Assembly: GCA_023525715.1 (NCBI GenBank)
Contig: CM042015.1
Coordinates: forward strand, 82,912,250 to 82,976,249
Source of the DNA: Cichorium intybus
Taxonomy: Eukaryota; Streptophyta; Magnoliopsida; Asterales; Asteraceae
Direction: 5' to 3'
DNA: 64,000 nucleotides
A model generated the notes under the pieces. That model ran no database searches. It had not been told where the DNA came from and was given only the letters and a program-made list of their open reading frames with translations. The position numbers and the translations under genes were made by a program. Shown in pieces: positions 11,470 through 27,159 of this stretch. Every line of letters starts with the position of its first letter. The stretch's first letter is position 1.

Positions 11470-12260
11470 TTTCTTTAATAATCGCGACTACATTAATCGA
11501 TTTTTGTTATGAATCTACATTAACATTCTTTCAATGATACGATTACATGAATTGATATCATATTCACGAACTATTTATATGAAAATGAACGTCTAAAACA
11601 AAAACCTAGGGTTTTGTGAAAAATTAATGTGAAACGCTATGAATCTGCATTAATATTCAGATTCACTGATATGATCTCATTAATCAAATATATGATCTCA
11701 TTAATGTCCATTTATACGATTACGTGAACCAATTATTTAATGATCTGAGTCTATTTTTTTGAAAAGCATAGATATTATCTCATTAATATTCATTCAATGG
11801 TAACTAATTTTGAATGAATTGTATTAACTGAATCATCAAAACAAAAACATACATAAAAAACTAATTGTGATTGTGAATCATCAAAACGAAAACATACATA
11901 AAAAATAAGACCTAGGTTTCTGAATAACTAATTTTGATTGAATTGTATTAATTGGTTACTTTAAATTGGAATGTTATATATGATGTTATAGCTTTTCTAT
12001 TATCTTGAAGATACATTTTGGTTGCTTGTTGATCATAGTTTCAAACATATATACAACTTTAAAAAACTAATTGTGATTGTTTACTTTAATTATTGGATCG
12101 ATAGTGGAAAGAATTGTGGTAGTTTTGATTAATAGATTCACAAAACTCACTAAATAAAAGTTCACATCGATTATTTATGTCTAAATTTTGTTTGATACTT
12201 TATATTTGGGAACACTTATAATGTGAATATATCATTTACATGTTTTTCTTATTGGAATAT
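11470..12260. other. AT-rich intron-like stretch inside the MULE
   Basis: Between the tentative first exon of the ULP1-like gene (ATGACTAACGAAG, then GT) and the next short exon near 12267, the sequence is AT-rich with repeated 'catcaaaac(g/a)aaaacatacataaaaaa' words. No separate coding region is seen. Confidence 0.5.
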
Positions 12261-12840
12261 ATACAGGAAAAGAAAAAATACCGAATGAACAAAAAGGTTA
12301 GTTATGTGTTCATTATAGTACTTTTAAGTGTATTTTTTTATTTAACATCTATTATTTACTAATGTATTAATAATTTCATATCATGCAGATGATACTACAA
12401 GACCTTCTACACCACTAACTCTAAAATCCATAATTGAGTAAATTTAAAGATATTTCTAAAGGAACAACAAACATCTATCCAAAGAATGTTCAAGAAGAAT
12501 CAAATCCAGGTTGCTTACCAAATTTAATTCTATAAATATTGATTCACAACTAAAATTTTTATTTCAATTACTTGACTTTAAATATATCGTTGACATTCTA
12601 TATTTAATATAAACAGGAAAAACAAAAACAATTCCATCAAGCACAACAGTAGGAACATCACCCAGTCTAATCACTATTAAAAGCACTCCAAAAAAAGCAA
12701 CAAAATGTTTGTATAAACATCTTAATGATTTTTCATTCACAGACTTATAGATTCTATATATTGAAAATTATTATTCATTCACAGAAACAACACACCCTGA
12801 GCCTCCCATAGACATCCAAACCACTCCAAGTCTACCAACT

Positions 12841-13405
12841 AAAGGTTTGTACATTGTTTCATTAATTTGTGTAACAAATTTACTTGTGAATTACTATTCT
12901 TTCAGATAATTATTTTTAAAATAAAGTTCACATTTTTCATTGTTAGAATGATTTTTCTTCTGAGTTTGAATGTTAATGCATTCAACATTCACAAAGTGAA
13001 TTCTTGTTATTAAAGGTTTGTACATTCTTTCATTAATTTGTGTAACAAATTTACATGTGAATTACTATTCTTTCACATAATTATTATTAAAAGAATGTTG
13101 ACATTTTTCATTGTTAGAATGATTTTTCTTCTGAGTTTGAATGTTAATGCATTCAAGATTCACAAAGTGAATTCTTGTTGTTAAAGGTTTGTACATTGTT
13201 TCATTAATTTGTGTAACATATTTAGTTGTTAATTACTATTCTTTCACTTAATTATTATTAAAAGAATGTTCACATTTTTCATTGTTAAAATGATTTTTCT
13301 TCTGAGTTTGAATGTTAATGCATTCAACATTCACAAAGTGAATTATTGTTATTAAAGGTTTGTACATTGTTTCATTGATTTGTGTAACAAATTTAGTACA
13401 TTTTT
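12841..13405. repeat. 171-bp tandem repeat, 3.3 copies
   Basis: Units start at 12841, 13012, 13183 and 13354 (partial) with AAAGGTTTGTACATTSTTTC. The spacing is exactly 171 bases each time and copies differ at only a few positions. Each unit begins with a potential splice donor (AAAG/GTTTGT) and lies in an intron of the ULP1-like gene. Confidence 0.9.
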
Positions 13406-14408
13406 TAATTCACAACCTCAAACGATTATGAATATGTTGCTTATTTTGAATTCTCATAGAAATCTACATGTAAACTTTACAGGTGACATACAAAGTCCAC
13501 GAATAAATGACATATTTTCTTCAAAACAACCAACACCAATACAAATTGACAGCAGTCTTTAGAAGAAAACAAGAAAGAAGATAATAGGTTCGTTTATATT
13601 TTAATTAAATTTTAATAAAATTATTTATTATTACTATATATTAATTTCTAATAATTTTTCAATAATTTTCACAAGCTAAAAGAAAGAGGAAACAAATATC
13701 AAAAACAGAAAAAAAGGAAAAGACTGTAACAAAGAAGAGAAGAGTACAAAAAAAGAAAAAGTTCCAATAGATCCAAACAAGCCAACTTCTTTAAGAACAA
13801 GGATCAGCATGAACACATTCTACAATGTTATCAAATCATTGAAAAAAGACCAAAGAAAAGCAGTCAGAGAAATGGGATTTGGATCATTGTTACAAATTTC
13901 ATTGTTACAAACAAGCAAACTTTCACGATATGCTGTGAATCATTTCAAACCAGAAGACATGAAGATTAACATACCAAAAGGTTCAATAAAGATCACAAAA
14001 GATTTGGTCCACAAGTTAATGGGAATTCCGATGGGCACAAAAAGTTTATATGAGATTGAACACTGTGATCATTCTATAAAAGAATTCGTTGAATGGAAGG
14101 AACAATACGGAAAAAAGCCAATGAGACCAACTGACATTGAACCAAAAATAAGAAGATCAAACGATTCAGGAATGCTTTTCAGAATTAACTTTCTTATATT
14201 GTTTGAAAATTCATTTTGTGAAATTCATAAACTTGGAACATGCAAGTTGACAATATTACCACATTTATTTAAAGAAGACATCAAAGATATAGACTGGTGT
14301 TGTCATGTAGTTAACTGTCTGAGAATATGCAAGCATCAATGGGATGAAACTGATCGAGGGGACTACTTCTGTGAACCACTTACTGTTTTACTGGTAATAT
14401 TTTTTATA

Positions 14409-14485
<77 letters not shown>
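14409..14485. repeat. (TA)n microsatellite in an intron of the ULP1-like gene
   Basis: A TA tract of about 75 bases starts shortly after the donor site at 14394. Unlike the other TA tracts it is not at the border of a recognised element. Confidence 0.9.
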
Positions 14486-14487
<2 letters not shown>

Positions 14488-15174
14488 CTTATTTTTTATT
14501 CAACAAAACTAATTATATATTATTCACATTGCAGCTTGCTTACTTGGAATTTATGACAAGTTTAAAGAAAGAGCAAATTGAAAGAAAAGGTCTTCCTGTT
14601 AACCATTGGGATGTAAAAAAGATGAAAAGAAAAGAAGATGAAGGAATCTTAAAAAGATCTTCTGGTGATGTTGATATTGAAGATCATTGTTCAGAATCAG
14701 AAGAAAAAACAACGGATGAAGATGAATGCATGACAGTTGAGGTATAACATATCTATATTCACAATGTGAATTTTAACTTACAAAACTTTATATATAAGTT
14801 AATTTGTGAATCTGTTAATGAGGTTTTGTTTTAAAGTTTTAAATTTAAGTTATATATTACTTTTTGCAAATTTCACAGTTAATGTAAATACCTACTATAA
14901 TAATTCACATTGTGAATTATATACTTTTAGTTTATTTCACTTTGTGGAATATGTAATAAGATAATTCTAATTGTGAAATTACATTTTTCTTTTTGCAGAA
15001 ATTACTTTCTAATATACAAAAAAATATAAAAAATTAGTGGATGATAAAATGAAACTTGGAAATTTTATAAGTTCTTCACTTACAAAATTCCCAGAAAACA
15101 ATGAAAGCATAAAGATGAAAAAATTGTTTAAAGAACAATTTGTTGGTGAATCAACAAAGCATTTTGATGAACCT

Positions 15175-15375
15175 GAAGCTGGTGATGAGACAGAAAACAG
15201 AGAAGGGTTGAACATGAACGAGAATGTAGAAAAACAAGGTGGACATGAAGCTGGTGATGAAACAGAAAACAGGGAAGGGTGAACATGAACAAGAATACAG
15301 AAAAAGAAGGTGGATATGAAGGTGCTGATGAAACTGAAAACATAGAAGGGTTGAATGTGAAAGAAGTTGGACATG
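15175..15375 (+). repeat. 72-bp coding repeat, about 2.8 units
   Basis: Units start at 15175, 15247 and 15318 and encode EAGDETENREGLNMNENVEK-type acidic peptides. Unit 1 is 72 bases, unit 2 is 71 (one T lost, which shifts the frame) and unit 3 is shorter. The comparison of unit 1 with unit 2 shows the frameshift directly. Confidence 0.85.
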
Positions 15376-17213
15376 AAAGTGAAAAGTCTGTTGAAAATGA
15401 AGAAGACTGTCTGAATGAACCAATAACCCCAGCAAGCAAAAAAAGTGAAGTTTCAAATATATTGCTTGGCACACTAGGAGATATCTTTACAGATCCAAAG
15501 GTTATTGATTTTGTTGATTCTCTAGAATGCTTTATAGATGATATTGAACTAGAAAATTCAAACACCATTTGTAAACAAAATCTAAATACATCACATGCAC
15601 CTAGTTTTTCTCTTGGATTAACTCAAGAGTTTCAGGAAACAAATGAGGGTTTTCGAGAAGAAAAGGGAAAGAAGATGGTAAATGAAGAAGACAATGAAAA
15701 TTAAAAAGAAATCGAAGAAGATGAAGACATTCTCACAACTGAAAATGAAGAACACACGGAAAAAGTCTCAAAACAAGTGATAAAACCATCAGTATACTTG
15801 TGTTCTCCGTATTGTAACAAGAATGTTTCAATGTACTCTTTCCCAGAGGTTGATGAATTGAAAGTATCAAATAGAGTATTTGCTAGGACTGGACATTTCA
15901 GGTAAGAAGTTATTTTATCTTTTATGTTCAAAATTAATTATTTTTCAAACACTAACAGTTATTCTTTTTGATGGTTAAATTAGTGAAAATATATTTGAAA
16001 CAGAAAAGGTACTGTTGTGCTTAGAGGAATGATTGAGACATTGCAAGCAGGGTTATGGGTACATGTAAATGTGATTGATGCATGGTCTGCAGTGCTTAAT
16101 TATGAAGAAAAAAATCGGAGATATTTCTTTGACACAACAATAATGGTAAGTTTCTAGTACAATTACAATATATATAAAAAACAATGACTGTTAGTTTAAA
16201 ATTCACTTTGCAAATCTTTATTCTCTTATGTATATACAAATGTGAATCTGTACACATTGTGTTTAAATACACTTTGTGAATCTTTTCTCTCTTATGTATA
16301 TTCAAATGTGAATTTTCTTATAAAACATTCACAAAACTTATCAAATAACATTTTAATTAAAAAACTTTAATTAATATATTGTTATACTCTGTGCAGAGAC
16401 CAACCTTATATGATTTAAGAAAACCTTTTGTTGAAAGATGTAACAAATTTGAGGAAGATATCAAAGATGCAATGAAAGGAGAAGAAAAACTCATGACATT
16501 TGAAGAAATTGATCTGGTAATTCATCTTCACATTTAATAAAAAAAATGATGTTTAATATATTATAAAAAATTAAAAAATTTATCTTTTAATTCATAACAG
16601 GTATTTTTTCATGTTCATTCTGCAAATCATTATTATCTCATTTGCATAAACCTGAAAGAACCAAGAGTTGATGTACTCGACAACAAGTTATCAAATGCAA
16701 AAATGAAGAACAGTTACCATGGTACACCAAAAGAACTTGTAAGTACTGTAAATATGTGAATTCTAATTAAATAATATTATTAAACCAATAATATCTGCTA
16801 ATTTTATTATTTTACAGTCATTGATGTTTTCTAGGTATTTGATGAGTGTGAATCACAAATCAGCAATTGAACTTCAAGATGTTGAACCGGAAAGAGTGAA
16901 GATGAGTTGGCGTACAAGGAAGAATGATGTGGATTGTGGTGTTTTTTGCATGCGCCACATGGAGACGTATATAGGGGATCAGAACTGGGATTGTGAATTT
17001 CACAAGGAATCAGAATATCAAATTACTCAACTAAACAACTTGCGTATCAAATATTTGACAAAAATCCTCTTGTGTGACTCAAACATTAACAGGAAAAAGA
17101 TTATAACTCAGTCACAAACATTTGCCAAAAAGTCAGATAAACAGATACAATCACTATTATCAAAAGGCTGGGAAAAAGGGATGAAAGGATTTAGTGTTTT
17201 TAAGAATGTATGA

Positions 17214-17951
17214 AACTAAAAACTTTGTCTTTGTTTTGCACCAAGTATGAAACTCTGATGGTGTCATAATATGGTATGTGGAATGTTTTGGAATGTTTAG
17301 CTTGTAAATGGATGGAAAAAAACTAATGGATGTTAGTAGTAATATCTTAAATTCTGTATTAATTTTCTTGTTGTCTGATTTGGATTATTTCTCATTCCAT
17401 TATGCGAATGTAGATTTGCTTTAGGTAAAATGGTGAAAAATATTCTTATTGTTGCAAATTGTCTTTGAAAAAAGTTCAAATCATATTCACAATTTATTTT
17501 CACTTAACATTTTATTGCATTTCAACCGACAAATTTGTCAACTATAACAACCAAAACAATATAGTAGCATATCAGTTACTAAAATTACTTAATTGATACT
17601 TGTATTAAGCATTTAAAATTTTTTGTTATGAGTCTACACTTTAATCAAAACAATATGGTTTTGCTTATAAAATTCACATCAAGTATTTATGATTAAAACT
17701 TGTTTGATACTTTATATATGAGAATATTTATAAGGCCAATATTTTCTCAAATAATAAAAGCTACATCACATTAAACAAGATATAAGATAACAGACATTGA
17801 CTTAAAGCATAATAGCTTATATAATAAAAAATATAACAAAACAATCAAATGGAAATTTTATTGTAAATGCATTCAATGTTTATCAAATGAAAACTAGATC
17901 TTATCAAAATACTTACAATATATGGAAAAAAATTGACTAGTATATAAAAAA
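17214..17951. other. Convergent spacer between ULP1-like gene and transposase gene
   Basis: AT-rich DNA between the two stop codons, presumably holding both 3' UTRs. No open reading frame or repeat of note is seen. Confidence 0.6.
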
Positions 17952-20900
17952 CTACTTTAATATGCAAGTCCTAGCGTTATGATTTGGTTTTTGACATATA
18001 GTGCACACCCTCAAACGCTTCTTTGCTGCATCAATTGCTTTCTCTTTATTGCTTTTGAGTCTTTTTCCAGTACCGCAACCCTTGTTTCTAATTCCAACTG
18101 GATTGTGAATTTCAATCATCTCAGGTACTGATGCACCAAGTATAAAATCTAAACTATCTTCTTTATTACATGATGCATTTGATGAAGGATATGAATCGAC
18201 CTCACTCTTTAGCTCTAGAAGTTTGATTATAAAGTTCTTCAACTCATCTGGATCATTCGAAAGTTTATTAAGACATGAGGAAAGTATAGCAAACGCCTCT
18301 TGGACCAATTTATCACCATTCTCTGCATAAGAATACGTCTTCTTCAAAATTTTAGAACTGATGATATCTTTTTGCCATCGCCTCATTATGTACTTTAAAG
18401 GAATCTTGTCAACCTCTTTGTTATTTAACACGTAAAAAATATGCCGACATAATAATCCTTGTTGGACATACAACATGCAGCTACAATTCATGGTATCATC
18501 CTTTTTATTAACTTCTACCTGCAAAATGAAGAGTATAATATTCCAAATTCACATGTGAATCCACCAAAAAGATCATAATTCAATTAATAAGCAAAAATGA
18601 TAACCAAAATTAACATGAAACTTAACAAAAAAAAATGTTAATTAATAAACAAATTCAATGTGAATTTTATTTGTTAATTACCAAATTCACATGTGAATTT
18701 GATTAATAAGCAATTCACATTTTAATTTGTATCTATAAATACTACATAAATTCACATGTGAATTGAAAATGTTAATTAGTTTCTACTATAAGGAAAAGTA
18801 CAACATACCATGTAAGAAACATTAGGACAAAGATCAGGAAGACTCTTTCTATAAATTGCATCCGATTCTTCATCATCATCCCCTTTTTTATAGTTTCCTT
18901 TTTTCCAAAATGCCTTCTTTTTATCTTTAATAGTATAAATTTCAAGTTCATCTTCCATAAGAACAGACTCTTGAATGCAAGACCATATGGAATTGTATAT
19001 CTGTTTTTGAACAATCAAGAAAATAGCACGGGTATAAACTTCAGATGCATGGCTTTCGATAGGAAGAGGTGTCCGAAACTTAGGAATGGTATTTGCAGAC
19101 TGATAATCAAGGGTTGAATGATTATGTCTTTGCTTTTCCATTGCACTTTCAAATGACACCATGAAGTTTAGTAAATTTGTTTCTGAATGAAAATATTTCG
19201 AAAAGGCATAATTCAGGCACTCAGATCTTGAAGTGGTTCGCATCAAACCAGAAAGTGCAAAATCCCTGAAATATGATGGAATCCATGACCTCCACATATC
19301 AAACATAAGAGATAACCATTTGTTGTTTTGAAGCTCAAAATCTTCAATCATTGAGGACCAAGAATTATCAAATTCTTCTGGATAAGTAAGAGAATTCCAT
19401 ATAACTTTGTGAAAAGACTTCTTGAAGTCTGGATGGTTAAAAATATTTGGAGGAACCTACAAAAATAAATATATAAATTATATATTCACCATGTGAATAT
19501 AAAAACAAACATAATGATTAAATAAAGAATATACCTTATCAGAAAGCTTCTTATTAATGTGCGACATGCACAGTCTATGCCTAGACTCAGTTAAAACAAT
19601 ATTTACTGCATTTTTCATAGCTGCATCTTGATCAGTTACAATCATCCTAGGTTGCTTTTCAAATGCTTTGAGAAAAGATTGCAACAACCATACATATGAA
19701 TCGGTTGACTCACTAGCTAGTAAACCAGCACCAAAATTCACACACCGCCTGTGATTATCAATTCCAGTAAAAGGAACGAAGACCATGCGATACCTGAAAC
19801 ATATAAATTAAAGTTTCAATGTTTACAAATATAAATTAAGGTTGCTTATATTAACATGTGTGAATTAGTTAATAACCAAATTCACATGTGAAATTTCGAA
19901 TATTATGCTCTTCATTTAAGATAAAAATTAACATGTGAATTGCTTAATAACCAAATTCACATGTGAATTAGTTAAATAATCTTTTAATATAATAAAATGA
20001 ATATCTTACTTGTTTGTACGAAATGTCGCATCAAAAGATACAATATCACCAAATTCTTTGTAATTGCGTTTTGATATTTCATCAGCCCAAAAAAGACATG
20101 AAAGACGACCATCTTCAATCTTGTGTTCAAACGAGAAGTTTGGAACATAAAGTCTCTTACTTTCCATTCTGTTAACAACCATTTGTGTATCCTTCTCTCC
20201 GACAAGACAATTCAAATCCCTTCTATAATTCTTGAAATCAGTTGCAATACCACCTTTAACATTATAGCCACCCTTAATATTACTCAACAAGCTGTAAGCT
20301 CTGGTTGCACCTATGTTAGCCGTACCAAGTTTGTGAATGAATGATTGCCCAACGAAATCCAGTTGCCTATTACTTCGTAACAGATGTTGATTATCTTTAG
20401 AAACAAGCTTGTGATTGTGTTCTTCAACAAAAACATATAACCAAAACTTTGAAGTAGAAGGAAGATATTTGAATTTTACATTTGCTGGGCATCCAACTTT
20501 TTTTGAGGCAGTTCTCCTTTTCTGTTTCTTCTGATTTTCATCAACAGAGTCAAAGTTACTAGATTCACCAAATCCTGATCTACTACAAATAACATATCTT
20601 TGGCTGATTGATCTATCATCAAACCGCCTCTGTGTTGAAAGACTAGCATCAATTCCACCTTCTTCAGCATACCGTTTGTAAAAATTAATACCATCCTCCA
20701 AAGAGTCAAACATAAGATCTACTTTTGGTTTCATGTCTTCTGAAATCTCAGGAATAAAATATTCAACATCTTCCACAGGAGATAAAGGTTTATTGATGGA
20801 TTGTTGAGTATCATCACTTTTGCCTAGATTATGTAAAAAAATTAATAACACAAGTAACTTATGAAATTTATCTATTCATTAACATCTTCCAAAGTATAAG

Positions 20901-21311
20901 AATAACTTACTAGATTCACCATCAGCATCAATATGAGAATCATTACTAAAATCCAATTCAAAAGAATCCAATAATGCTGGTGGAATATGAACTATAACAT
21001 AAGAACACTTGTTTAAGTAAAATACTCCTTAATAAAAAACACTTGATGATGGAAAACATTTGATTATGAAAAAAATTTAAACCTAAAACAGAACTTACTA
21101 GATATATCATGAACATCATTATCATCAATCTCTGAATTCGAAGTATTCATTGTTAATGGTGGTAGATGAACTATAACATAGAAACATGTGTTTAAGTAAA
21201 ACAATTCTTATTCAAAAACAATTGATTATACAATATCGAAACCTAAAAAGATAACTTACTAGATGTAGATTGAACATTATTATCATCATCCTCTGAATTC
21301 GAAGAATCCAT
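17952..21311 (-). CDS. MULE transposase (FAR1/MURA family), 7 exons, intact
   Basis: Exons on the minus strand are 21311-21260, 21170-21099, 20991-20911, 20823-20010, 19793-19535, 19456-18809 and 18518-17952. All six introns are GT..AG, and the total of 2493 bases gives 830 codons without a stop. The protein has an acidic N-terminus made of three similar small exons (SNSEDDD, SEIDDND, FSNDSHIDADGE), a FAR1-type DNA-binding zinc domain (about residues 85-200, with KKVGCPANVKFKY and EEHNHKL), and a MULE DDE domain with Asp in IVSFDATF (about 333) and in MIVTDQDAAM (about 390). A SWIM zinc finger follows (CSCMLYVQQGLLCRH, about 654-668), then a C-terminal CCHC knuckle (CTICQKPNHNARTC). It would cut and rejoin the element's ends in the nucleus. 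The start ATG is the first in frame with exon 1; the MULE family and completeness are well supported, activity is not known. Confidence 0.92.
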
Positions 21312-22114
21312 AATACGAACTGTATGTCCAAAACAAAAGCCTTTAATTCAATATATATAGAGAGAAAAGAATAGCGATATGATAATTACAAAAAAGGATA
21401 GATTTTATACATGATAATTTCTATATATGGTGAAGATAACTAACTTAAGATAAGAATCAAAAGATACGAAACATCTAAAACCATATCTGTTCCTAACTTA
21501 ACAAATTTACCAATAAACATTGAAATTACTATAATTTAGGTACGGAATCAATGAAACAAAAACATGAATTCGTAAAATAAGAAACTACATAAACCTAGAA
21601 TCTGGATTGCAATTCCTCATATGACGATCACATAAATCACGAATAATAAATAATTCAATTCCTAATTTTTACAAAAATCACATACGAAATCAATGAAAAC
21701 GAACATCGATTAGCAAAGAATCAACAACATAAACATTAATTTTTGAATTACAATGCCTAATTGATTGATAAATTAAAGAAAAACGAAAAACGAGCATTGC
21801 GACTGACAACTAAACGAATTAGATCAATGTACCTGAAGTTTTCGATCTTGAATCAAATATAATTCTGCTCAATGATAGAAAACTACTCCGATGGAAGAAA
21901 CTAACCTCCGACAGCTATCTACGAGCTAAACTTCCGGTTAATCATCTTTATACTCATACATAGCTTCAAATAAACGGTACTGTTTCAATGTTTCACTAAT
22001 GAAGTTGACGGTAACAGAAACGTTAGTTATATCTTTTTCTGGACAAAAATACCCCTCCGCCTAATTAGTAATAAAATGGAATCATTGGCTAAGATTACGT
22101 CAGATCTAATGGTC

Positions 22115-24675
<2,561 letters not shown>

Positions 24676-25080
24676 CTAGTCGAATGCCCGCGCGTTGCGC
24701 TGGAAGAAAATTATGTATTTATAGTATAGACAAATACATATTATTCTTATACTACTTTTAAAAAGATTATAAACATATCCTCATTATTTTCAATTATTTG
24801 ATGATAAATATATGTATCAAATTACTGAAAGATAAAAAATTGGTAACATGTATGATGAATAAACACAATAAAATAAAATTAAAAATAATATAATTTAAGA
24901 AAAAATACTTATCTCGAACCACATTATTTTAATGGCATCCACCTACAGATTATGCATGGATATAATTTCTATTTAATTTCAGTTTATTTTTTACTTTTAA
25001 GGTTTAGGGTTTAGGGTTTATAAAAACTAATTATTCGGTCAAGTTTCAATTTAAAATATTTAATTTAAACTAAGAGTATT

Positions 25081-25270
25081 TTTTCCTCTCACCACATGCA
25101 TTTGAAACATCCATGACCTTTCAAATTCCCACTTAATATAATCAATCTATTAATTTAAATTTTTACCACATTAATTTGAGATTTTTTTTCTTTATCCCAC
25201 ATTGCTTCACATACATATATGATCTTTTCTCTTTCTCTTATATAATACAATTCATTTGCTTTCATTATCC
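25081..25270 (+). repeat. Inverted internal copy of the Helitron 5' region
   Basis: The segment containing CACCACATGCATTTGAAACA, TTTTACCACATTAATTTGAG, TATCCCACATTGCTTCACAT and CTTATATAATACAATTCATT is matched in inverse orientation by about 26950-27140, next to the Helitron's 5' end. This suggests a second, inverted Helitron-like 5' region inside the element. Confidence 0.65.
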
Positions 25271-25799
25271 TTAAGCAGCCTTTTTCTTTTGTATCGACTA
25301 AACCATCATTTATAATGCAATATATGACTCGTTTTCCATGAACCTACTGATATGCGATGAAAACACAAAGCTTATTGGCTTTTGTTTCCTGCCTGTCTAC
25401 TACCAATCTCATTCAACCACCATCATGTGTATTATTTCTTTTAAATTCAATTTAATATGTATAATCACATAATATATGTAAGTGTTTCTCGCTTATTTTC
25501 AATCACTTTTAATTTAATACACAAATCTCAAAGTTATTAACATAAGGGATAAAACATCATCATCCGTAATATATGTAAAGCTCAACATCATTAAAATAAA
25601 AATAATAGAACTTTAAGTTATATATTCCATTAAAGTTTAATATTTGGAAACGTTTTTGACAATACAAAATGACTAATGGTTTATGTAACTGTTTCAACTC
25701 TGAGGGAGACTTTTATTCATATAATAAAAAGTTTCTTAAGTTGATTTATCATGACGATATGGGTTCAAACTATCCTTCACATTGTGTTATTTTATATCA

Positions 25800-25930
25800 T
25801 TTTCTCATCCCACATCGCTTAAGAAACACAATGGAATGGAAATCAAACATCTATAAGTAAATAGATTAATACACATCTCATCCCACATTGCTTAAGAAAC
25901 AAATTTTAAGGGAAAGCAAGCTCTATAAGT
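25800..25930 (+). promoter_or_regulatory. Two snRNA-promoter-like USE plus TATA pairs
   Basis: ATCCCACATCGCTTAAGAAA (about 25807) is followed 33-35 bases on by CTATAAGTAAATAG. A second copy, ATCCCACATTGCTTAAGAAA (about 25880), has CTATAAGTAAAGAG at a similar distance. Plant snRNA genes use an upstream element RTCCCACATCG and a TATA box about 33 bases apart. The resemblance is seen in sequence; any promoter activity is inference, and no snRNA follows. Confidence 0.35.
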
Positions 25931-27159
25931 AAAGAGTCTAACACCATTTCTCTCATATCTTTGTTCTTCTGTGTATTTGATTGTAACCACCTTAAGCATT
26001 GGGTTCAACATTTCATAGACTATTGGTTCCAATTTTAAGTTCGATTTCATAAAATTTAGATGGGTGCGTACCAGCGCCCTTTTATTTTATTTTTTTAAAA
26101 ATATTCAAACTAATGTGGTACATGATAATAATGCATATTAAATCATGTTTAATAAAAGAATTCTATTATAAGATTTAGATAAATATTCATAGATATATAT
26201 GTTTGAACTTTAAAAATGTTCGAACATTTACGATTCAATTTTTTTATATATACCTTATTAAATCAAAAAGTTGCTTGCAACGTTGTCATCATCAAATTGA
26301 AATATGATACACGACATACGATGAACTTACAACCCAATCGGGTTTTAATAGTTTTTTAACTCATTTTAATATTCATATTTTTAGTTTCAATACTTTTGAA
26401 AGCTAAAACAAAATAGTAGAGTTCTTTGAAACTTTGAGCCGAAAATAGGTTTTTACGATAAATTGACCCGTAATCAACAATATACTTTGAAAACCATGTT
26501 ATGATCAAGATATAATGATAAGAGAACCGATATGTGAAGCAATGTGACACAATTAAAAAACATCAAATTAATGTGGTAAAAGGTAAATAGTTTATCTTGA
26601 AACATTGTTTTCATTACTTTTTTTTATAATAGACACACACATATAATGGTTCAATTTAAGTTGTTTGATAAATGTTGAAACGTTCGCTACTGAAAATTTT
26701 TTATATATATACATCGCGGTGAATCTAAAAAAGTAAGCACATTTGTCACATATTTGCTACAACATACTCTAAACGTGTAATGCAATAAATTTTTAAAAGT
26801 TTTTAGTAATATCCGTCTTTATATTTGAGATCTAATAGTTTTGAAATCCAAAACCAAATAGTAGAATCATTTAAAACTTTGACAAATTTTGATAAAATGA
26901 CCACTAACAAATAATAGTTGAAAGTGATAAGTCATACTATGATCAAGATTGATGGATCATGGATGCAAATGAATGATATTATATAAGCAAAAGAGGAAAT
27001 GAGATATATATGTGTTGAGCAATGTGGGACAAAGAAAAACTATTAAATTAGTAAGCATTATAAAAAGATATTTGAAAAGTCATTGGAAATATGAAAGGAC
27101 ATAGGAGTTTCAAATGCATGTGGTGCTTTGAAATATGCCTCTATTATAAGATATATAGA

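Larger units (their letters stand above)
11369..17213 (+). pseudogene. ULP1-like (C48 peptidase) gene carried by the MULE, disrupted
   Basis: Many short exons encode a Lys/Thr/Pro-rich N-terminal part (about 11369-13800), a plant-transposon-type domain (13809-14393, 14535-14740), an acidic repeat region (14999-15900) and the protease region (16004-16145, 16397-16516, 16601-16738, 16818-17213). The ULP1-type triad is visible: His in SANHYYLICINLK, Asp in VDVLDN and Cys in DVDCGVFCMRHM. Family members cleave SUMO-type modifiers; a role in transposition is not established. The gene is broken: frame changes near 12440, 13550, 13760 and 15010, a 1-base loss near 15280 (TTGAAC becomes TGAAC in a repeat unit) and an in-frame TAA at about 15703. 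Start and small exons are tentative. It converges with the transposase gene. Confidence 0.8.
24676..27159 (-). mobile_element. Non-autonomous Helitron, 2.5 kb
   Basis: Read on the minus strand it starts TCTATATATCTTATAATAG (5' TC end at 27159). It ends with a GC hairpin (CCAGCGC-AAC-GCGCGGG, plus-strand 24687-24704) and CTAG at 24676-24679. It sits between A (24675) and T (27160), the usual Helitron target. The uninterrupted copy of the same sequence at 24383-24400 (CCTAATTTAACATT) gives the empty site and fixes both borders. No Rep/helicase gene is present. The interior is AT-rich, has three telomere-like TTTAGGG units at 25001-25020, and contains an inverted duplication of its own 5' part. 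Confidence 0.85.

Noticed and set aside
25001..25020. TTTAGGG units as an interstitial telomere
   Set aside because: Only about three units are present, common by chance in AT-rich plant DNA and as a promoter telo-box.
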